From the NCBI RefSeq assembly GCF_011170125.1, contig NZ_BLLN01000005.1, positions 1,860,001-1,924,000 on the forward strand: a stretch of DNA of 64,000 bases. The letters are read 5' to 3'. Position 1 is the first letter of the stretch. Each line of letters opens with the position of its first letter. Positions 37,507-46,356 of the stretch are shown piece after piece. The notes under the pieces were generated by a model. It was given only the letters and a program-made list of their open reading frames with translations, was not told the DNA's origin and ran no database searches. A program made the position numbers and the translations under genes. Source of the stretch: Streptomyces diastaticus subsp. diastaticus (GTDB taxonomy: Bacteria > Actinomycetota > Actinomycetes > Streptomycetales > Streptomycetaceae).

Positions 37507-39465
37507 TCAGCCGACCTTGATCCAGCTCGCCTCGGACGGCGTGCCGTCGGCGGTGTTGACGAAGACCATGTACCAGCCGGGCGGTACCAGGGTCGGGTCC
37601 TCCGGCACGGTGAAGGTGACCGAGTCCTCGGTCTTTCTCAGCTCCACGTCGATGGAGCGCTGCTCGACGTCGGTGGTGTGGGTGACGGCGCTCGGCCGCA
37701 TCAGCCGTGCCTTGGTGATGGCGCCGGCGTCCTTGGTCGGGAAGGTGGCGGTGGCGCCGTACTTCACCTCCTTCGGCCCCTCGCCGAGCGTGGGCCGCTT
37801 CCCGTCCGCCTTGTGCAGGTAGGGCGGGGTGAAGACCTCCATGCGCTGCTCGAAGGTGCCGAGCTTGGTGTTCTCCTTGTTGCCGAAGAGCGAGTCGGAG
37901 CCGAAGGTGGCCACCCGCCCGTCGGGGAGCAGCAGCGCCTCGGAGTGGTAGTTGCGGCCGACGGTCGGCTCGGCGGCCGGCGAGAAGGAGTTGGTCCGCG
38001 GGTCGTAGAACTGCGACTTGAAGATGTTGGAGGCGCCCCGGCCCCGGTAGTCGTAGGAGCCGCCGGTGGTGAAGACCGAGTCGTCGGGCATGATCACGCT
38101 GTTGAGGTACCGGGTGCCCTGCGGGAGGTCCGGGCCGGGCTTGAAGACCGGGTTCTCCTCCTTGAGGTCGATCACGGCGGTGCGGCGGGTGGACTTCTCC
38201 GACTCGCCGACTCCCCCGCCGCCGAGCACCATCACCTTCTGGTCCTGGGCGGGCGGCAGCAGCACGGAGGCGGAGGTCTCCGTCTGGTCGAGGTCGGTGA
38301 GGCCCGGAACCTTCTGGAAGGTGTTCTTCTCGATGTCCCAGATCCCCGGCTCGCGCCCCTTCTCGGCGGGGCCGTACCCGGCGTTGGAGGCGGGGTAGAA
38401 CAGCTTGCCGCCCTTGGTGAGGAAGAGCGCCGGGTAGGTCGGGAAGTAGCGGAAGGGACCCTTGGACCACTTCTTCGTACGGGGATCGTAGATCTCGTTG
38501 TCGCCGGGGTCGATCACGCCGACGTCGTCGAGGCCGGAGACGGCCAGGACCCGGCCGTCCTGGAGGGTGACGAGCGTCGGGTACCAGCGGGCCTTGTCCA
38601 TCGGGTCGACCGGGATGTACTTCTCGGCGACCGGGTCGAACTCGTAGGCCGAGCGGATGCCCTGGTAATCCTGCTTGTCGAGGCTGATCTTCTCGGCGAT
38701 GCCGTAGGTGTTGTCGGCGTCCTCGCCCTTCAGCCCGACGATCTCGTACTGGGCGGCGCCCTTGCTCGCGTACTCGTCGCCCTTGCCGGTGGCCTCCACC
38801 CACACCCGTGCCTCGCTCGCGGTGACGGTGACCTTGTCGGGGCCGCCACCGCCCTTGCGGCCGGCGCCGCCGCCCTCGACCTTCTTGACCGCCCTGGGGA
38901 CCGTCACGTCGAAGCTGCTGACGTACTCGACGCCGGTGGGTGAGCGGAACCGGGTGCCCTTCTTCAGGGTCACCTCCTTGTCCGGGTTCTCGTTCTTCAC
39001 CCGCATCCCGCCGCCGGCCCGCTCCACCGCGCCGTCCAGCACCTCGTAGCGGGCGGTGCCGCCGGCCACCAGGAGGCGGCCGTCGCCGAGCTGGGAGTGA
39101 CCGGAGCAGAAGAGGTCCTCCGGGGTCTCGACCTTTTTGAAGGTGTCGTCGCTCGGGTCCCAGAGCACGGTGTCGAAGGTGCCCTTGTCGAAGTTGGCCC
39201 GGTCGTTGCCGGACCCGGCCACGATGAGGACCTTGCCGGTGTGCAGCAGCGCCGCGTGGATGGCGTTGGTCTTGTACTCGTCGGGGATCGACACCTGCTT
39301 CCAGGAGCCGTACTTCTTCTGGTAGGCGGGCTGGGAGATCTTGTACTGGTGGTACTGGTCCTGCGCGAAGGAGATCGCGGCGGGGGCGTTCAGGCCGGCC
39401 AGGACGGCGACGCCGCCGACGCCGAGCGCGGTCTTCTTGAACTTCCCGGACGGCCGGTAGGCCAT
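37507..39465 (-). CDS. glxA: GlxA-type copper radical oxidase (galactose-oxidase-like)
   Basis: 652 residues. An N-terminal signal-anchor (about 10-35) is followed by a seven-bladed Kelch propeller and a C-terminal Ig-like domain (from about 560). The thioether Cys is Cys120 in LFCSGHS, one off the published S. lividans Cys121. Axial/equatorial ligands are expected in the YHSEALLL pair and the His of VTHTTDVEQR. KARWYPTLVTL and YFPTYPALFL are also typical. An insertion (about 205-225) is Gly/Lys-rich. Three bases separate it from the cslA stop, so they are coupled. Needs copper for cofactor maturation. Confidence 0.94.
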   Translation of the reverse strand: MAYRPSGKFKKTALGVGGVAVLAGLNAPAAISFAQDQYHQYKISQPAYQKKYGSWKQVSIPDEYKTNAIHAALLHTGKVLIVAGSGNDRANFDKGTFDTVLWDPSDDTFKKVETPEDLFCSGHSQLGDGRLLVAGGTARYEVLDGAVERAGGGMRVKNENPDKEVTLKKGTRFRSPTGVEYVSSFDVTVPRAVKKVEGGGAGRKGGGGPDKVTVTASEARVWVEATGKGDEYASKGAAQYEIVGLKGEDADNTYGIAEKISLDKQDYQGIRSAYEFDPVAEKYIPVDPMDKARWYPTLVTLQDGRVLAVSGLDDVGVIDPGDNEIYDPRTKKWSKGPFRYFPTYPALFLTKGGKLFYPASNAGYGPAEKGREPGIWDIEKNTFQKVPGLTDLDQTETSASVLLPPAQDQKVMVLGGGGVGESEKSTRRTAVIDLKEENPVFKPGPDLPQGTRYLNSVIMPDDSVFTTGGSYDYRGRGASNIFKSQFYDPRTNSFSPAAEPTVGRNYHSEALLLPDGRVATFGSDSLFGNKENTKLGTFEQRMEVFTPPYLHKADGKRPTLGEGPKEVKYGATATFPTKDAGAITKARLMRPSAVTHTTDVEQRSIDVELRKTEDSVTFTVPEDPTLVPPGWYMVFVNTADGTPSEASWIKVG

Positions 39466-39468
39466 GGC

Positions 39469-41262
39469 TCAGTTCCCTCCGGTCGGGGTGCTGGTGACGA
39501 GGGCGGCGGTGGCGGGTTCCACCTCGCCTGTGGTGGTCGCGGTGGCGGTGGCTGGGGCGCTCCGCACGGCGGCGAGGGCCGCGAACGCGCGGCGCCGCTC
39601 CAGCAGGCCGGTGCCGTACCAGACGGCGACCGGCGCCAGGGAGATCGCCAGGCCCAGGAACGCCCAGGTGCGCATCGCCACGTGGGTGTGGCCGAGGACG
39701 AAGGAGGCGGCCAGGGAGCCGGCCAGCACCCCGGCCCAGAAGAGGTGGATGCGGAAGGTCGCCGGCTGGTCGGCACTGGCGTCGGCGCCCTTGGGGGTGA
39801 TGACGAAGCGGCAGGGACGGCGCAGCAGGGCCGCGCCGAGCGACTTGAGGTAGATCGGCGCGCAGAGCGCGGACATCCCCATGCCGGCCAGCCCCCCGGA
39901 GCCGCGCGGCTCGTGCGGCGAGACGTTGTGCCGCCGGTTCCACAGGTACAGCCCCACCTGGAGGGCGGCGGCGTCGCTGTAGAGCATCAGCCAGACCGAG
40001 GCCGCGACCTCGGTGCCGGAGGCCCCGAACCAGAGGAAGAGCACGCAGCTCGTGACGCCGAGCAGCCAGTTGACGGCCGTCATCGGGTAGTAGACGAGCA
40101 TCAGCGTGTAGGACAGGAGCCGTCCCGGCGGCATCGAGAACGGCGCTTTCCGGTACTGCTTGAAGAGCGTCTCGTACGTCCCGCGCGACCATCGGAGCTG
40201 CTGGGTGAAGAAGTCCGTCCAGGAGGCGGGGCCCTCGCCGACGGCGAGCACGTCGGGGGTGTAGACGGAGCGCCAGTGACGGCCGGTGAGCGGGTTGCGG
40301 GTGCGGTGCAGCTCGAAGCCGGTGGCCATGTCCTCGGTGATCGAGTCGTAGAGGCCGCCGATCTGCTTGACGGCACTGACCCGCACCACGTTGTTGGTGC
40401 CGACGAACATCGGCGCCCGGTAGCCGTTCCCGGCCCGCTGGATCAGCGCGTGGAAGAGGAACTGCTGCGACTCGGCGGCCTTGGTGACCGGTGCCGTGTA
40501 GTTCCCGTAGACCTGCGGGCCGACGACGAAGGCGACGTCCGGATCGCGGAAGTAGCCGAGCATCCGCTCCAGGAACTCCGGCAGCGGCACGTGGTCGGTG
40601 TCGACGGAGGCGAAGAAGTCGTAGGAGTCGCCGTGCATGGCGATCCAAGCGTTGTAGTTCCCGTGCTTGGTACGGGCCTTGTGGACGCCCTCGGGCCGGT
40701 TCCACTCCGGGACGCCCCACCGGGTGAAGTGCCGCACGCCCAGCTCCGCGCAGAGCGCCCGGGCGTCGGGGGCGTTGCCCTCGTCGAGCAGCCAGACGTC
40801 CAGCGGACCGTCGTGCCGCAGCCGGACGGCGCCCTGGAGGGTGGCCCGCACCATGGCGAGCGGTTCCTTGCCGGGGACGTAGGTGGTGAGGAAGGCGACG
40901 CGGGTGCCGGGTTCGGGGGTGACCGGGACGGGGTCGCGGGCCATCAGCGTGGCGTGGGCGATGGAGACGACGTTGACGAGCATGAAGAAGCCGATGAGGC
41001 CGATCGCGGTCAGCATCGTCCGGTCGAGCACCACCAGCCAGGTCTCGCCGCCGTCGCGGTCGGTCCAGTGGCTGGGCCAGACCAGGTAGACCATGAGCAG
41101 CCCGGTCAGCAGCGGGGCCAGCGTCATCAGCAGGACCGCCCGTATCCGGTGCGGCTCGGCCGCCAGCAGCCTGCGGTACTCGACGCGGTAGTCGGAGGCG
41201 GGCTCGGTCAGGGGACCGGCTATTCGGCTGTGGGTGTCGTAGTCGTAACCGTCCGGCCGCAC
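39469..41262 (-). CDS. cslA: Cellulose synthase-like glycosyltransferase (CslA, GT2)
   Basis: About 597 residues. Two N-terminal helices, a GT2 domain with DEGNAPD, DTDHVP (DxD), the TED of SITEDMATG and QQLRWSRGT (QxxRW), then at least five more helices. Makes a beta-glucan, probably at the hyphal tip. The start is uncertain: the GTG at 41262 has GGAGGG upstream and begins the conserved VRPDGYDYD; the frame stays open to 41382 but the extra residues are Arg-rich. The C-terminal tail is Ala/Thr-rich. Operon cslA-glxA, convergent with cslZ. Confidence 0.92.
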   Translation of the reverse strand: MRPDGYDYDTHSRIAGPLTEPASDYRVEYRRLLAAEPHRIRAVLLMTLAPLLTGLLMVYLVWPSHWTDRDGGETWLVVLDRTMLTAIGLIGFFMLVNVVSIAHATLMARDPVPVTPEPGTRVAFLTTYVPGKEPLAMVRATLQGAVRLRHDGPLDVWLLDEGNAPDARALCAELGVRHFTRWGVPEWNRPEGVHKARTKHGNYNAWIAMHGDSYDFFASVDTDHVPLPEFLERMLGYFRDPDVAFVVGPQVYGNYTAPVTKAAESQQFLFHALIQRAGNGYRAPMFVGTNNVVRVSAVKQIGGLYDSITEDMATGFELHRTRNPLTGRHWRSVYTPDVLAVGEGPASWTDFFTQQLRWSRGTYETLFKQYRKAPFSMPPGRLLSYTLMLVYYPMTAVNWLLGVTSCVLFLWFGASGTEVAASVWLMLYSDAAALQVGLYLWNRRHNVSPHEPRGSGGLAGMGMSALCAPIYLKSLGAALLRRPCRFVITPKGADASADQPATFRIHLFWAGVLAGSLAASFVLGHTHVAMRTWAFLGLAISLAPVAVWYGTGLLERRRAFAALAAVRSAPATATATTTGEVEPATAALVTSTPTGGN

Positions 41263-41513
41263 AACGCCCTCCACATGTTCGACGACGGGCCAGCAAGCCC
41301 TACGAGACGTCACCCCCCTTGCCCTGTCGATCCGGACGCCGCCGTGCGGGCGGCGGGGGCTGGCAACCGGGTGACGGGTCACCCGGTCGCCGGGGGCGGG
41401 GCGGAGGAGGGGGTAGGGCGGGCGGCCGGGGCGAGGGAGTCCCGGTTTCCGGGTCGGTGGCGGTCGCGGGCGGGGCCGGACCGCTGTCGCGCCCGGATGA
41501 CACGCTGCCGCCC

Positions 41514-42182
41514 ATGGCTTCGACGCCTGACGCCGGACTCCGCGCGGAACCCGTGCGCGCCGCGCTGACCGGGGACGGCCTGGAGCACGACTGGATGCCG
41601 GGCGAGACGTATCCGGCGTGCGACTTGTGGCCGCCTGAGGCGCCGGGAACCGCCGGTGACCGGCCGGCCGGGCGGCAGCCGGCCGAGCGGCCGCCCCTCA
41701 TCGCGTGGGCGGTGACGACGGCGGGCGACCTGGTGTGCCGGCTGCCGGAGGAGGACGACCCGGATCAGTGGCCGTTCGCGGTACGGGGACGGCACGTGGG
41801 ACCCGAGCACCGGGTGATCGTCCCGCACGGGACGAGCGGCTTCCTCCTGGGCCTTTTCCACGCGGAACCGGACAAGGGCCCACTGAGCGACAGCGGCCTC
41901 CGGGACGAGCCGGGTCCTCGGTTCATCAGCGAAACGGCGAAGGAACGGAGGCGCGCCGAGGGCATCCACCCGTGGACGGGAGAACCCGGCCCGCTGGCCG
42001 GGATCTCGTTCGACGACTTCGTTCGACGACTGAGAGGGACGCTGCTCGTGGCGTCCACCGAATGCGAGGGCCCGGCCTCAGCGGCAGCACACCGCTGGGG
42101 CCGGGCCCTCGCCCGTGTCGCCGAGGTCACTCCCCCAGGTACCGCTCCACCGTCTCCACCTTGGAGACCAGCCCGCCGGTGA
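41514..42182 (+). CDS. Uncertain orphan, possibly SUKH/SMI1-like
   Basis: 222 residues from the ATG at 41514. The middle ([20 protein letters not shown]...[11 protein letters not shown] and the C-terminal [13 protein letters not shown]) has the feel of an SMI1/KNR4 (SUKH) domain, often an immunity protein, but this is weak. Codon bias is good to about 42060, then the frame runs through a hairpin terminator and overlaps the 3' end of the thiamine-binding gene by 56 bases. The natural C-terminus may therefore be eroded. No ribosome site is evident. Could be a degenerate gene. Confidence 0.42.
   Translation: MASTPDAGLRAEPVRAALTGDGLEHDWMPGETYPACDLWPPEAPGTAGDRPAGRQPAERPPLIAWAVTTAGDLVCRLPEEDDPDQWPFAVRGRHVGPEHRVIVPHGTSGFLLGLFHAEPDKGPLSDSGLRDEPGPRFISETAKERRRAEGIHPWTGEPGPLAGISFDDFVRRLRGTLLVASTECEGPASAAAHRWGRALARVAEVTPPGTAPPSPPWRPARR
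42066..42110. terminator. Hairpin after the thiamine-binding gene
   Basis: Perfect 12-base arms 42066-42077 and 42099-42110 with an inner AGCGG/CCGCT pairing, 17 bases past the minus-strand stop. It lies within the reading frame of the plus-strand orphan. Confidence 0.72.
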
Positions 42183-42420
42183 CGCCCGGGCGGATGTCGG
42201 CCTTCATGACGACCGAGACGCGGGGGGCTCGGGCCTCGACGGCGGCGACGGCGCGCTTGACGACGTCCATGACCTCGTCCCACTCGCCCTCGACCGAGGT
42301 GAACATGGCGTCGGTGCGGTTCGGCAGGCCCGACTCGCGGACCACGCGGACGGCGTCGGCGACGTACTCGCCGACGTCCTCACCGACGCCGAGCGGGGTG
42401 ACGGAGAAGGCGACGATCAT
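42127..42420 (-). CDS. Thiamine-binding / MTH1187 (DUF77) family protein
   Basis: 97 residues with the family start [11 protein letters not shown], and [19 protein letters not shown] and [10 protein letters not shown]. The family forms a ferredoxin-like fold tetramer, and members bind thiamine or HMP. The ATG overlaps the DUF3817 stop (ATGA), showing coupling. Role here is probably small-molecule sensing or buffering; inference. Confidence 0.85.
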   Translation of the reverse strand: MIVAFSVTPLGVGEDVGEYVADAVRVVRESGLPNRTDAMFTSVEGEWDEVMDVVKRAVAAVEARAPRVSVVMKADIRPGVTGGLVSKVETVERYLGE

Positions 42421-42779
42421 GCCGTGGCCTCTTCCTGGCTCTTCTCCTGGCGGGCACGGGCGGCGATGGCGGCGTCCACGGCGCCCTGCGCCTCCTCCTT
42501 GAGCTTGCGCTCGGCGTAGAAGCCGCCGAACGGCACGACCGAGAGGGCGAAGTACATCGCGGCGCGGCCGAAGGACCACTTGGTGCGGTTCCAGGCGTCC
42601 AGCCAGAACAGGACGTAGAGGACGAAGAGGAGCCCGTGCAGCGCCCCCATGGCCGGGACCGCGTTGAAGTCGGTGGTGCGCTTGAGCACCGAGCAGACGA
42701 GCAGCAGCAGGAACGACACGGCCTCGGGGGCCGAGACGAGGCGCAGGCGGCGGAGTGCGGAAGCGGTCTTGATGTCCAC
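42417..42779 (-). CDS. DUF3817 integral membrane protein (second copy)
   Basis: About 120 residues with the family pattern [41 protein letters not shown] and [11 protein letters not shown], and a charged Ala/Glu-rich tail. The GTG at 42779 (VDIKTAS) is chosen over the 13-residue extension. A weak AAGG site lies 12 bases upstream. Paralogous to 35223-35561. Coupled to the thiamine-binding-family gene. Confidence 0.85.
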   Translation of the reverse strand: MDIKTASALRRLRLVSAPEAVSFLLLLVCSVLKRTTDFNAVPAMGALHGLLFVLYVLFWLDAWNRTKWSFGRAAMYFALSVVPFGGFYAERKLKEEAQGAVDAAIAARARQEKSQEEATA

Positions 42780-42991
42780 GAGGGGGCAACCTTCGAGGTC
42801 GGGGGCCGGGCAGAGCACGGACGGAACGGGCCGGACGGACGGAGCCCGCGGGACGATCTTGTGAACGCGTGCACAAGCTCCGGTGCCATTGTGGCAGCTT
42901 CCTTTGCCCGCTCTTGAACCAGGGGGCCCCGGGCGGGGCGGCGGAGTCGTGCGGCCTGTGCGCGGGGGCGCCGGACGGTTACGGTCGGGGC

Positions 42992-43630
42992 GTGGCTGAG
43001 TTCCGACTGCAAGGCAGCGCGATGCTGGTGGCCCGCCTGACCGGCGACACGGTCCGGGCGAAGAACGGGTCGATGGTCGCCTACGACGGGCGGATGACGT
43101 TCAAGAGGCTCACGGGAGGCGGCAACGGCCTGCGCGGCATGGTGACCCGGCGCCTCACCGGCGAGCAGATGGAGGTCATGGAGGTGAGGGGCGAGGGGAC
43201 CGTCTGGTTCGCGGACAGCGCCCGGGACGTCAGCCTGGTCCACCTCTCCGGCGAGACCCTGCACGTGGAGGCGGACAACCTGCTCTGCACCGACGGCGGG
43301 CTGCGCACCGGCACCTCCTTCACGGGGCTGGGGGGCGCCGCGCAGGGGAACGGGCTGTTCACCACGACCGTGGAGGGCACCGGGCAGGCGGCGGTGATGT
43401 CGGCCGGCCCGGTGGTGGCGCTGCGGGTGAGCGGCGCGTACCCGCTGACCGTCGACCCGGGGGCGTACATCGCGCACCAGGGCGGGGTACGGCGGAGTCT
43501 GCAGAGCGGGGCGGGGGCGCGGACGCTGTTCGGGGAGGGCGGCGGCGAGGCGTTCCAGCTGCGGTTCGAGGGCGAGGGCGTGGTGTACGTGCAGCCGAGC
43601 GAGCGGGCGACGTTCGGGGGTGACCTCTGA
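42992..43630 (+). CDS. AIM24 family protein (first of three)
   Basis: 212 residues, beta-helix-like AIM24/DUF124 domain with GSMVAYDGRMTFKR, TVWFADSARDV, LHVEADNLLC and HQGGVR. GTG at 42992. Function of the bacterial family is unknown. It is first of three tandem paralogues joined by one- and four-base overlaps, so they are probably made in fixed ratio and may form a heteromer. Confidence 0.88.
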   Translation: MAEFRLQGSAMLVARLTGDTVRAKNGSMVAYDGRMTFKRLTGGGNGLRGMVTRRLTGEQMEVMEVRGEGTVWFADSARDVSLVHLSGETLHVEADNLLCTDGGLRTGTSFTGLGGAAQGNGLFTTTVEGTGQAAVMSAGPVVALRVSGAYPLTVDPGAYIAHQGGVRRSLQSGAGARTLFGEGGGEAFQLRFEGEGVVYVQPSERATFGGDL

Positions 43631-44280
43631 TGGGGTTCCGCGAGGTGAACCACAAGATGATCGAGGCGACGGTGGTGCCGGGCACCCGGCTGTACAGCCA
43701 GCGCGGCGCGATGCTCGCCTACCGGGGCGAGGTCTCCTTCACCCCGGACATCGGGAGCGGCCAGGGCGGCGTCATGTCGATGATCGGCCGCCGGGTGGCG
43801 AACGAGGCGGCCCCGCTGATGACGGTGGAGGGCAGCGGCACGGTCCTCTTCGGCCACGGCGGCCACCACGTCCAGGTGGTGGAGCTGTCGGGGGACACGC
43901 TGTACGTCGAGTCGGACCGCCTGCTCTGCTTCGAGGGGAGCCTGCGCCAGCAGACCGTCTTCCTCGGCTCGCAGGGCGGGGTGAGGGGCATGGTGCGCGG
44001 CCAGGTCTCCGGACAGGGCCTGTTCACCACGGCGCTGACCGGGCACGGCGCGGTGGCGGTGATGGCGCACGGCGGCGTGGTCGAGGTGGAGATCGCGCCC
44101 GGGCGGCCGGTGCACGTCGACCCGCAGGCGTACGTCGCCCACCACGGGGACGTACGGAACAGACTGACGACCGCGATCGGCTGGCGGGAGCTGGTCGGCC
44201 GGGGCTCGGGCGAGGCGTTCCAGCTGGAGCTGTCGGGGAGCGGTGCGGTGCTGGTGCAGGCGTCGGAGGAGAAGCTGTGA
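43630..44280 (+). CDS. AIM24 family protein (second of three)
   Basis: 216 residues. The ATG shares one base with the preceding TGA (TGATG). Family motifs include GAMLAYRGEVSFT, TVLFGHGGHHVQVV, LYVESDRLLCFE and AYVAHHGDV. About the same length and layout as its neighbours, with clear sequence divergence, so duplication is old. Confidence 0.88.
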   Translation: MGFREVNHKMIEATVVPGTRLYSQRGAMLAYRGEVSFTPDIGSGQGGVMSMIGRRVANEAAPLMTVEGSGTVLFGHGGHHVQVVELSGDTLYVESDRLLCFEGSLRQQTVFLGSQGGVRGMVRGQVSGQGLFTTALTGHGAVAVMAHGGVVEVEIAPGRPVHVDPQAYVAHHGDVRNRLTTAIGWRELVGRGSGEAFQLELSGSGAVLVQASEEKL

Positions 44281-44999
44281 GCGCGTTCGCGACGGCCGGC
44301 GGGAGGGGGCCGGGGGTCTTCGACCCCGCCACCCTGCCGGGTGACGACAACGTCAACCCGTACACCTTCTGTGTGGAACTGGCGGGCGGCCGCTGGTTCC
44401 TCCAGAAGGGCAGGATGATCGCCTACTACGGGCAGATGTCCTTCAACGGTGTCGGGTACGGACCGCTGGACGCCCTGGTGCGCTCCGCGTTCCACTCGCC
44501 GATGCACGCCGCGGACTGGGTGGTGGCCGAGGGGACGGGGAAGATGCTGCTGGCCGACCGGGCCTTCGACGTGAACTCCTTCGACCTGGACGACGGCAAC
44601 CTGACGGTCCGTTCGGGCAACCTGCTCGCCTTCGAGCCGAGCCTCTCGCTGAAGCAGTCGATCATCCCCGGCTTCCTCACGCTGATCGGCACCGGGAAGT
44701 TCGTGGCCGCCTCGAACGGCCCGGTGGTCTTCATGGAGCCGCCGCTGCGGGTGGACCCGCAGGCGCTGGTGGGCTGGGCGGACTGCCCGTCGCCGTACCA
44801 CCACTACGATCACGGTTATCTGCGCGGGGTCCTCGGCGGGGTCCGGTCACTGACCGGGCTCGGCGGGGCCTCCGGGGAGGAGCACCAGTTCGAGTTCAGC
44901 GGGGCCGGGACGGTACTGCTCCAGTCGACCGAGAAACTGCTGGACGACCGGGCGACGGGAGCGGTGCCCGGCGAGGCCGGGGTGCCGCCCGGCCGGTGA
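44277..44999 (+). CDS. AIM24 family protein (third of three)
   Basis: 240 residues. GTG at 44277 overlaps the previous stop (GTGA). Motifs are GRMIAYYGQMSFNG, KMLLADRAFDVNSFDLD, LTVRSGNLLAFE and VDPQALVGW. It is longer than the other two at both ends, with a short acidic C-terminal tail. A 166-base gap then leads to a MarR gene. Confidence 0.87.
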   Translation: MSAFATAGGRGPGVFDPATLPGDDNVNPYTFCVELAGGRWFLQKGRMIAYYGQMSFNGVGYGPLDALVRSAFHSPMHAADWVVAEGTGKMLLADRAFDVNSFDLDDGNLTVRSGNLLAFEPSLSLKQSIIPGFLTLIGTGKFVAASNGPVVFMEPPLRVDPQALVGWADCPSPYHHYDHGYLRGVLGGVRSLTGLGGASGEEHQFEFSGAGTVLLQSTEKLLDDRATGAVPGEAGVPPGR

Positions 45000-45131
45000 G
45001 GGGAGGGGTGTGGCGTGCGGCATCCGGCGGCCGCGACGAGGTCTCCGCTCGGTGAGCGGTACCTTGCGGAGTGTGACGTCGAACGCCTGCTCGCCTCCCG
45101 GGCCGCGATGCACCCCTCGCCACCCTCATTC

Positions 45132-45159
45132 GTTGATCTTTCAACTTTTTAGGTAGAAT
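45132..45159 (+). promoter_or_regulatory. marR promoter and operator
   Basis: TAGAAT at 45154-45159 is a good -10 six bases before the ATG at 45166, suggesting a leaderless message. TTGATC (45133-45138) could be the -35 with a short 15-base spacer. GTTGA-TCTT-TCAAC at 45132-45145 is a perfect dyad of the TTGA-N4-TCAA type used by MarR proteins and covers the -35. Confidence 0.58.
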
Positions 45160-45165
45160 CCCCCT

Positions 45166-45642
45166 ATGGAGACCGAAACGGCGACGCGCTGGCTCAGCGA
45201 GACGGAGCAGTGCGTCTGGCGCACCCACCTGGATGTCAGCCGCCTGCTGATGCACGAGCTGGAGAAGGACCTCCAGCCGTTCGGCCTGACCAACAACGAC
45301 TACGAGATCCTCGTCAACCTCTCCGAGGCCGAGGGGCAGCGGCTGCGGATGAGTGACCTCGCCGAGGCCACCCGGCAGTCCAAGAGCCGCCTCTCGCACC
45401 AGATCACCCGGATGGAGAAGGCCGGCCACGTCCGCCGCGAGCACTGCGAGTCCGACCGGCGCGGCCTCTTCGCCGTCCTCACCGAGACCGGCGCCCGCAC
45501 CATGGAGGAGGTCGCCCCGCACCACGTGGCCTCCGTCCGCCGCCACTTCATGGACCACCTCTCCCCCGAGGCGCTGGCCGAGCTGAGCCGGGCGCTCACC
45601 CCCGTCGCCGAGCACCTGCGCGGCCGGCCCGCCCGGAGCTGA
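45166..45642 (+). CDS. MarR-family transcriptional regulator
   Basis: 158 residues with NNDYEILVNLSEAEGQRLRMSDLAEATRQSKSRLSHQITRMEKAGHV and wing CESDRRGLFAVLT. Unlike most MarR genes here it appears leaderless. The promoter dyad predicts autorepression. Downstream genes (YjdJ/YjdI-like pair) might be co-regulated. Confidence 0.92.
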   Translation: METETATRWLSETEQCVWRTHLDVSRLLMHELEKDLQPFGLTNNDYEILVNLSEAEGQRLRMSDLAEATRQSKSRLSHQITRMEKAGHVRREHCESDRRGLFAVLTETGARTMEEVAPHHVASVRRHFMDHLSPEALAELSRALTPVAEHLRGRPARS

Positions 45643-45743
45643 CCCGGGGCGGGCCGGTTCCCGGTCGCGGGCCCGGCGCGCCCGGGCCACGCTGGTGCCG
45701 GGCGGACCAGCCGGTCCGCCGTGAGCCCGTGGAGGACCGTGCC

Positions 45744-46085
45744 GTGAGTGAGCCGCCCACCACCGCCCCGCAGACCGTCGACGTCCGGGACGACACCACC
45801 GCGAACCGCTACGAGGCCCGTGTCGGGGACAGGCTCGTGGGCACCGCCCGGTACCTCCGCACGACCGGGCTCATCGCCTTCCTCCACACCGAGGTGGAGC
45901 CGGAGTACGAGAGGCGCGGGGTCGGCGGTGTCCTGGTGCGCCGCTCGCTGGACGAGGCCCGCGCGCAGGGCGCCGCCGTCCTCGCGGCCTGCCCGTTCTA
46001 CGCCGGGTGGATCTCCCGCCACCCCGCCTACCGGGACCTGCTCCACAGCGAGCGGAGCCGGGCCGCCGACCGGGGAAGGCCGTGA
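45744..46085 (+). CDS. Small GNAT-type acetyltransferase (YjdJ-like)
   Basis: 113 residues. Has the minimal GNAT fold of the YjdJ type: FLHTEVEPEYERRGVGGVLVRRSLDEAR (the RRGVGG acetyl-CoA loop) and CPFYAGWISRHPAYRDL. GTG at 45744 follows GGAGGA by seven bases. It is joined by GTGA to a (4Fe-4S)-type protein; E. coli yjdI-yjdJ is the same pairing. Substrate unknown. Confidence 0.85.
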   Translation: MSEPPTTAPQTVDVRDDTTANRYEARVGDRLVGTARYLRTTGLIAFLHTEVEPEYERRGVGGVLVRRSLDEARAQGAAVLAACPFYAGWISRHPAYRDLLHSERSRAADRGRP

Positions 46086-46351
46086 CTTCCGAGCCCGCCG
46101 CCCGCCCGGGCCCGGCCCGGCTCCCCGCCCCGGCGACCCGGTCCCTGGAGGGCGACGGCATCGTCGTCGGCCACGAGGTGTGCCGCCGGCCGCCGGCGGC
46201 CCGGTGTGTGCGCGGCCGGCCCGCCTTCCCCGCCGGGCGCGGGCGGTGGCTCCGGGCCCGTGACGCCCCCGCGGCCGGTCTGCCGGAGACGGTCGAACGC
46301 TGCCCGGCCGGCGCCCTGCGGCACCACCGCCCCGGCGCCGGCCGCGCCTGA
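46082..46351 (+). CDS. Divergent single-cluster Fe-S protein (YjdI/Fer4_19-like)
   Basis: 89 residues. GDGIVVGHEVCRRPPAARCVRG and VERCPAGAL supply three Cys in the order expected for Fer4_19 proteins, with WLRARD between. The N-terminus is Pro/Ala-rich. GTG start overlaps the GNAT stop. Cluster binding is inferred from family; three rather than four Cys is usual for this group. There may be an extra residue pair between the first two Cys relative to typical members. Confidence 0.75.
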   Translation: MTSEPAARPGPARLPAPATRSLEGDGIVVGHEVCRRPPAARCVRGRPAFPAGRGRWLRARDAPAAGLPETVERCPAGALRHHRPGAGRA

Positions 46352-46356
46352 CGCGG

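Noticed and set aside
37223..41296. 1357-codon minus-strand frame over glxA-cslA
   Set aside because: It is out of frame with both genes and consists of Arg/Pro-rich noise.
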